Source of the DNA: a virus
DNA: 40,228 nucleotides
Reading direction: 5' to 3' (one strand)
Virus record (IMG/VR): IMGVR_UViG_3300043449_000686
Location: 1-40,228 of that record
This document shows, in pieces, positions 39,071-40,228 of the stretch. Position 1 is the first letter of the stretch; each line of letters opens with the position of its first letter. Position numbers and translations under genes: made by a program. The notes under the pieces were generated by a model. It saw nothing but the letters and a program-made list of their open reading frames with translations, had not been told where the DNA came from and did no database searches.

Positions 39071-39680
39071 ATCTTGTTTAATTTCGATGCGTTCGAGACG
39101 CAAGGAAACGCACGTTCTGCAGACCATTCGGAGTGTTAGCTTTCAGCTTCGCGCTATTAAGTCGCAGAGATTTATTTAAGCCGAAAGGCAATCCTACCGT
39201 CCAAAACGTGCTACGTGGTTTGTGCGTTTGAAGTTACAAACGTTCGTTGTCTGGCTTACGTTGTATTTAAGAGGATTATTTCTTGGCTGATTAACGGACG
39301 CCGTAGCGACACGTCAGCTTTTACAGTTACAAACGATCCTGGAAGCGTTGGCGAATTCAAACGCGAAAAGCAACGGTTTGGACGTTGCACTAGCGACGGA
39401 CCTGAATCCATCACTTCCATGAGAGAATAACTAGCTTTTTACCAATGGCAAGTTTGCGCGAATGCTTCGCGTCTTTGTAAAGAAACTTGACTTTCGTTTT
39501 ATTTCTTCCATCCTCCCTACAGCGTGATGTTGGCCAGAGACTATCTAGGCACGAAACCACGCGGTCAATTTTTGACCTTAACTCGCAAGCGATTGGCAAC
39601 TTGGCACCGAATTTGCCAGCCCGTGAGGGAGGCTCGTATCGTGCTACCTTGCTACCTTTCGCCGATATGTCTAAAGAAAT

Positions 39681-39726
39681 AGGCTGGATTCGACCTAGGC
39701 TGGCATTACCTAGGCCGGACAAGCCT
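39681..39726 (+). repeat. Three tandem 15-16 bp iteron-like repeats
   Basis: The units are TAGGCTGGATTCGACC (39681-39696), TAGGCTGGCATTACC (39697-39711) and TAGGCCGGACAAGCC (39712-39726). They share TAGGCYGG at the start and CC at the end. Head-to-tail spacing of one and a half helical turns is typical of initiator or repressor sites. They lie directly beyond the stop of the gene at 39732-40157. Confidence 0.6.
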
Positions 39727-39731
39727 ACATC

Positions 39732-40157
39732 TTACTTGTTCGTTGGGGCTTCTACCGCACAGAATGCGGTCAAATATTCGCGCACAGCATGGGGCAAAGC
39801 TTCGATGCCAAAGCGAATTTCAGTGTCAATCTGCATCTTGCCGTCAGTGTCGCGCCATTTGCACTCGCTTGCCCGGCGATAGTTGTCTAGCTTGCACAAG
39901 ACAATGTATGCCCGGACAGCGCGGACATTGTTTTCAGGATTTATGCACTCTTCAGTTGCACCGCTAGCGCGTGCGCTTGCGCTCTTAGACGTGACTCGCC
40001 CGCCGCCCTTGACGTTTTCCGCGTCAAGTCGCCATTGGAGTTGTCCAAGTTCTTGTTTTAGGCCGTTCCAAGCGACTTGGTCCTTAGTTTCATCGCCAGT
40101 CAAGGCGATGAAGTATCTAAAACGATCAACAGTGGATTTGACTTGTGGTGGTAACAT
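39732..40157 (-). CDS. Unidentified 141-residue protein at the right edge
   Basis: The protein starts MLPPQVKSTVDRFRYFIALT, with helical sequence NGLKQELGQLQWRLDAEN, a flexible Gly/Ser/Ala-rich middle (GGGRVTSKSASARASGATEE) and RAVRAYIVLCKLDNYRRASE. No family recognised. Its leader is (AC)11 on the minus strand, ending 4 nt before the ATG, with no Shine-Dalgarno sequence. Base composition is richer in G+C than the small genes further left. Confidence 0.5.
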   Translation of the reverse strand: MLPPQVKSTVDRFRYFIALTGDETKDQVAWNGLKQELGQLQWRLDAENVKGGGRVTSKSASARASGATEECINPENNVRAVRAYIVLCKLDNYRRASECKWRDTDGKMQIDTEIRFGIEALPHAVREYLTAFCAVEAPTNK

Positions 40158-40161
40158 ATAG

Positions 40162-40183
40162 GTGTGTGTGTGTGTGTGTGTGT
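40162..40183 (+). repeat. (GT)11 dinucleotide microsatellite
   Basis: Eleven GT units precede the start codon of the last gene; in the leftward transcript this is (AC)11. It is enclosed by an inverted repeat ATAGGTGT (40158-40165) / ACACCTAT (40201-40208), so the tract could also form a large loop. Confidence 0.9.
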
Positions 40184-40228
40184 CTTAGTCTTTACTGACT
40201 ACACCTATCTCAGGAAATCTTCTCCCTA

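Larger units (their letters stand above)
38971..39731. other. Mostly non-coding structured region
   Basis: No convincing gene lies in these 761 bases, although weak frames are open on both strands. It holds several hairpins: ATACGC-AAC-GCGTAT at 38946-38960 (just outside), TTCCGCTT/AAGCGGAA (39048-39070), TGCGT/ACGCA (39088-39102), CGTTTG-N6-CAAACG near 39225-39242 and CGCGAA-TGC-TTCGCG (39457-39471), short repeats such as AGTTACAAACG (twice) and ACGCGAAAA (twice), and an iteron-like array at 39681-39726. It may be an origin, a packaging or terminus region, or a control region between two gene blocks. Confidence 0.5.

Noticed and set aside
39087-39103. T-arm-like sequence (TGCG-TTCGAGA-CGCA) suggesting a tRNA
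   Set aside because: No matching acceptor stem, D-loop or anticodon arm could be placed around it on either strand.
39411-39722. Open minus-strand frame of 103 codons
   Set aside because: It needs a TTG start inside the iteron-like repeats, has no ribosome binding site, and the sequence (Lys/Arg/Ser-rich without clear secondary structure) does not look like the neighbouring proteins.
1-40228. CRISPR array, reverse transcriptase or diversity-generating retroelement, integrase, rRNA or complete tRNA
   Set aside because: No regularly spaced long repeats, no YxDD-type reverse transcriptase, no integrase motifs and no rRNA or tRNA pattern were found on reading both strands.

Overview
The window looks like part of a double-stranded DNA bacteriophage genome with a short-tailed (podovirus-type) virion. 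The left 18 kb (plus strand) carries lysis and virion genes. The right 22 kb (minus strand) carries replication, recombination and small accessory genes, and the two arms converge and overlap at 18044-18054. The host is probably Gram-negative: there is an embedded inner/outer spanin pair, there are two lipobox signal peptides, and a sigma-54 activator is encoded. Terminase, portal and major capsid genes are not in the window, and I cannot name the host genus.

Plus strand, left to right: the 3' end of a gene that starts outside the window (1-306); a lysis cassette (membrane-anchored helical protein, holin-like protein, overlapping spanins, a cysteine-peptidase-fold protein, a tiny lipoprotein); two fibre-type proteins (LamG-like, and a repeat fibre with an N-terminal signal-like sequence); a connector-like protein; a tail-nozzle-like protein with extra C-terminal domains; then a GNAT-like protein, two internal virion protein candidates and a 2415-residue polyvalent virion protein with an HExxH motif and an EIQSDW/HPL-type domain. 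A 12-bp perfect inverted repeat 60 nt beyond the giant gene, inside the facing gene, probably ends this transcript.

Minus strand, in the direction of transcription (right to left): a mostly non-coding structured region (38971-39731); a run of very small genes, several with CxxC pairs; a pyrimidine-dimer-glycosylase-like protein; an isolated, apparently strongly expressed gene (34985-35455); then helicase, ATP-dependent ligase, an NtrC-type sigma-54 activator, a RecB-like nuclease, dNMP kinase, a Sak4-like ATPase with a likely ssDNA-binding partner, family A DNA polymerase and a DUF3987-type ATPase. Most neighbours touch or overlap (ATGA, TAATG), suggesting translational coupling.

Three things stand out. 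(1) A phage-encoded sigma-54 activator with an intact GAFTGA loop but no sensor domain and no DNA-binding domain is accompanied by three closely matching -24/-12 elements (TGGCAY-N7-WGCT), all on the minus strand and all in intergenic DNA upstream of genes. (2) Two core replication enzymes are each split into two genes at a domain seam: the family A polymerase (exonuclease half and palm/fingers half, separated by a methyltransferase-like gene, a DUF7831-like gene and an HNH homing endonuclease) and a SNF2-type helicase (motor domain 1 and motor domain 2, separated by small genes). (3) Several minus-strand genes have leaders made almost only of A and C, including (AAAC)7 and (AC)11, in place of a Shine-Dalgarno sequence. 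All family calls are from motif reading by eye; no database search was possible.
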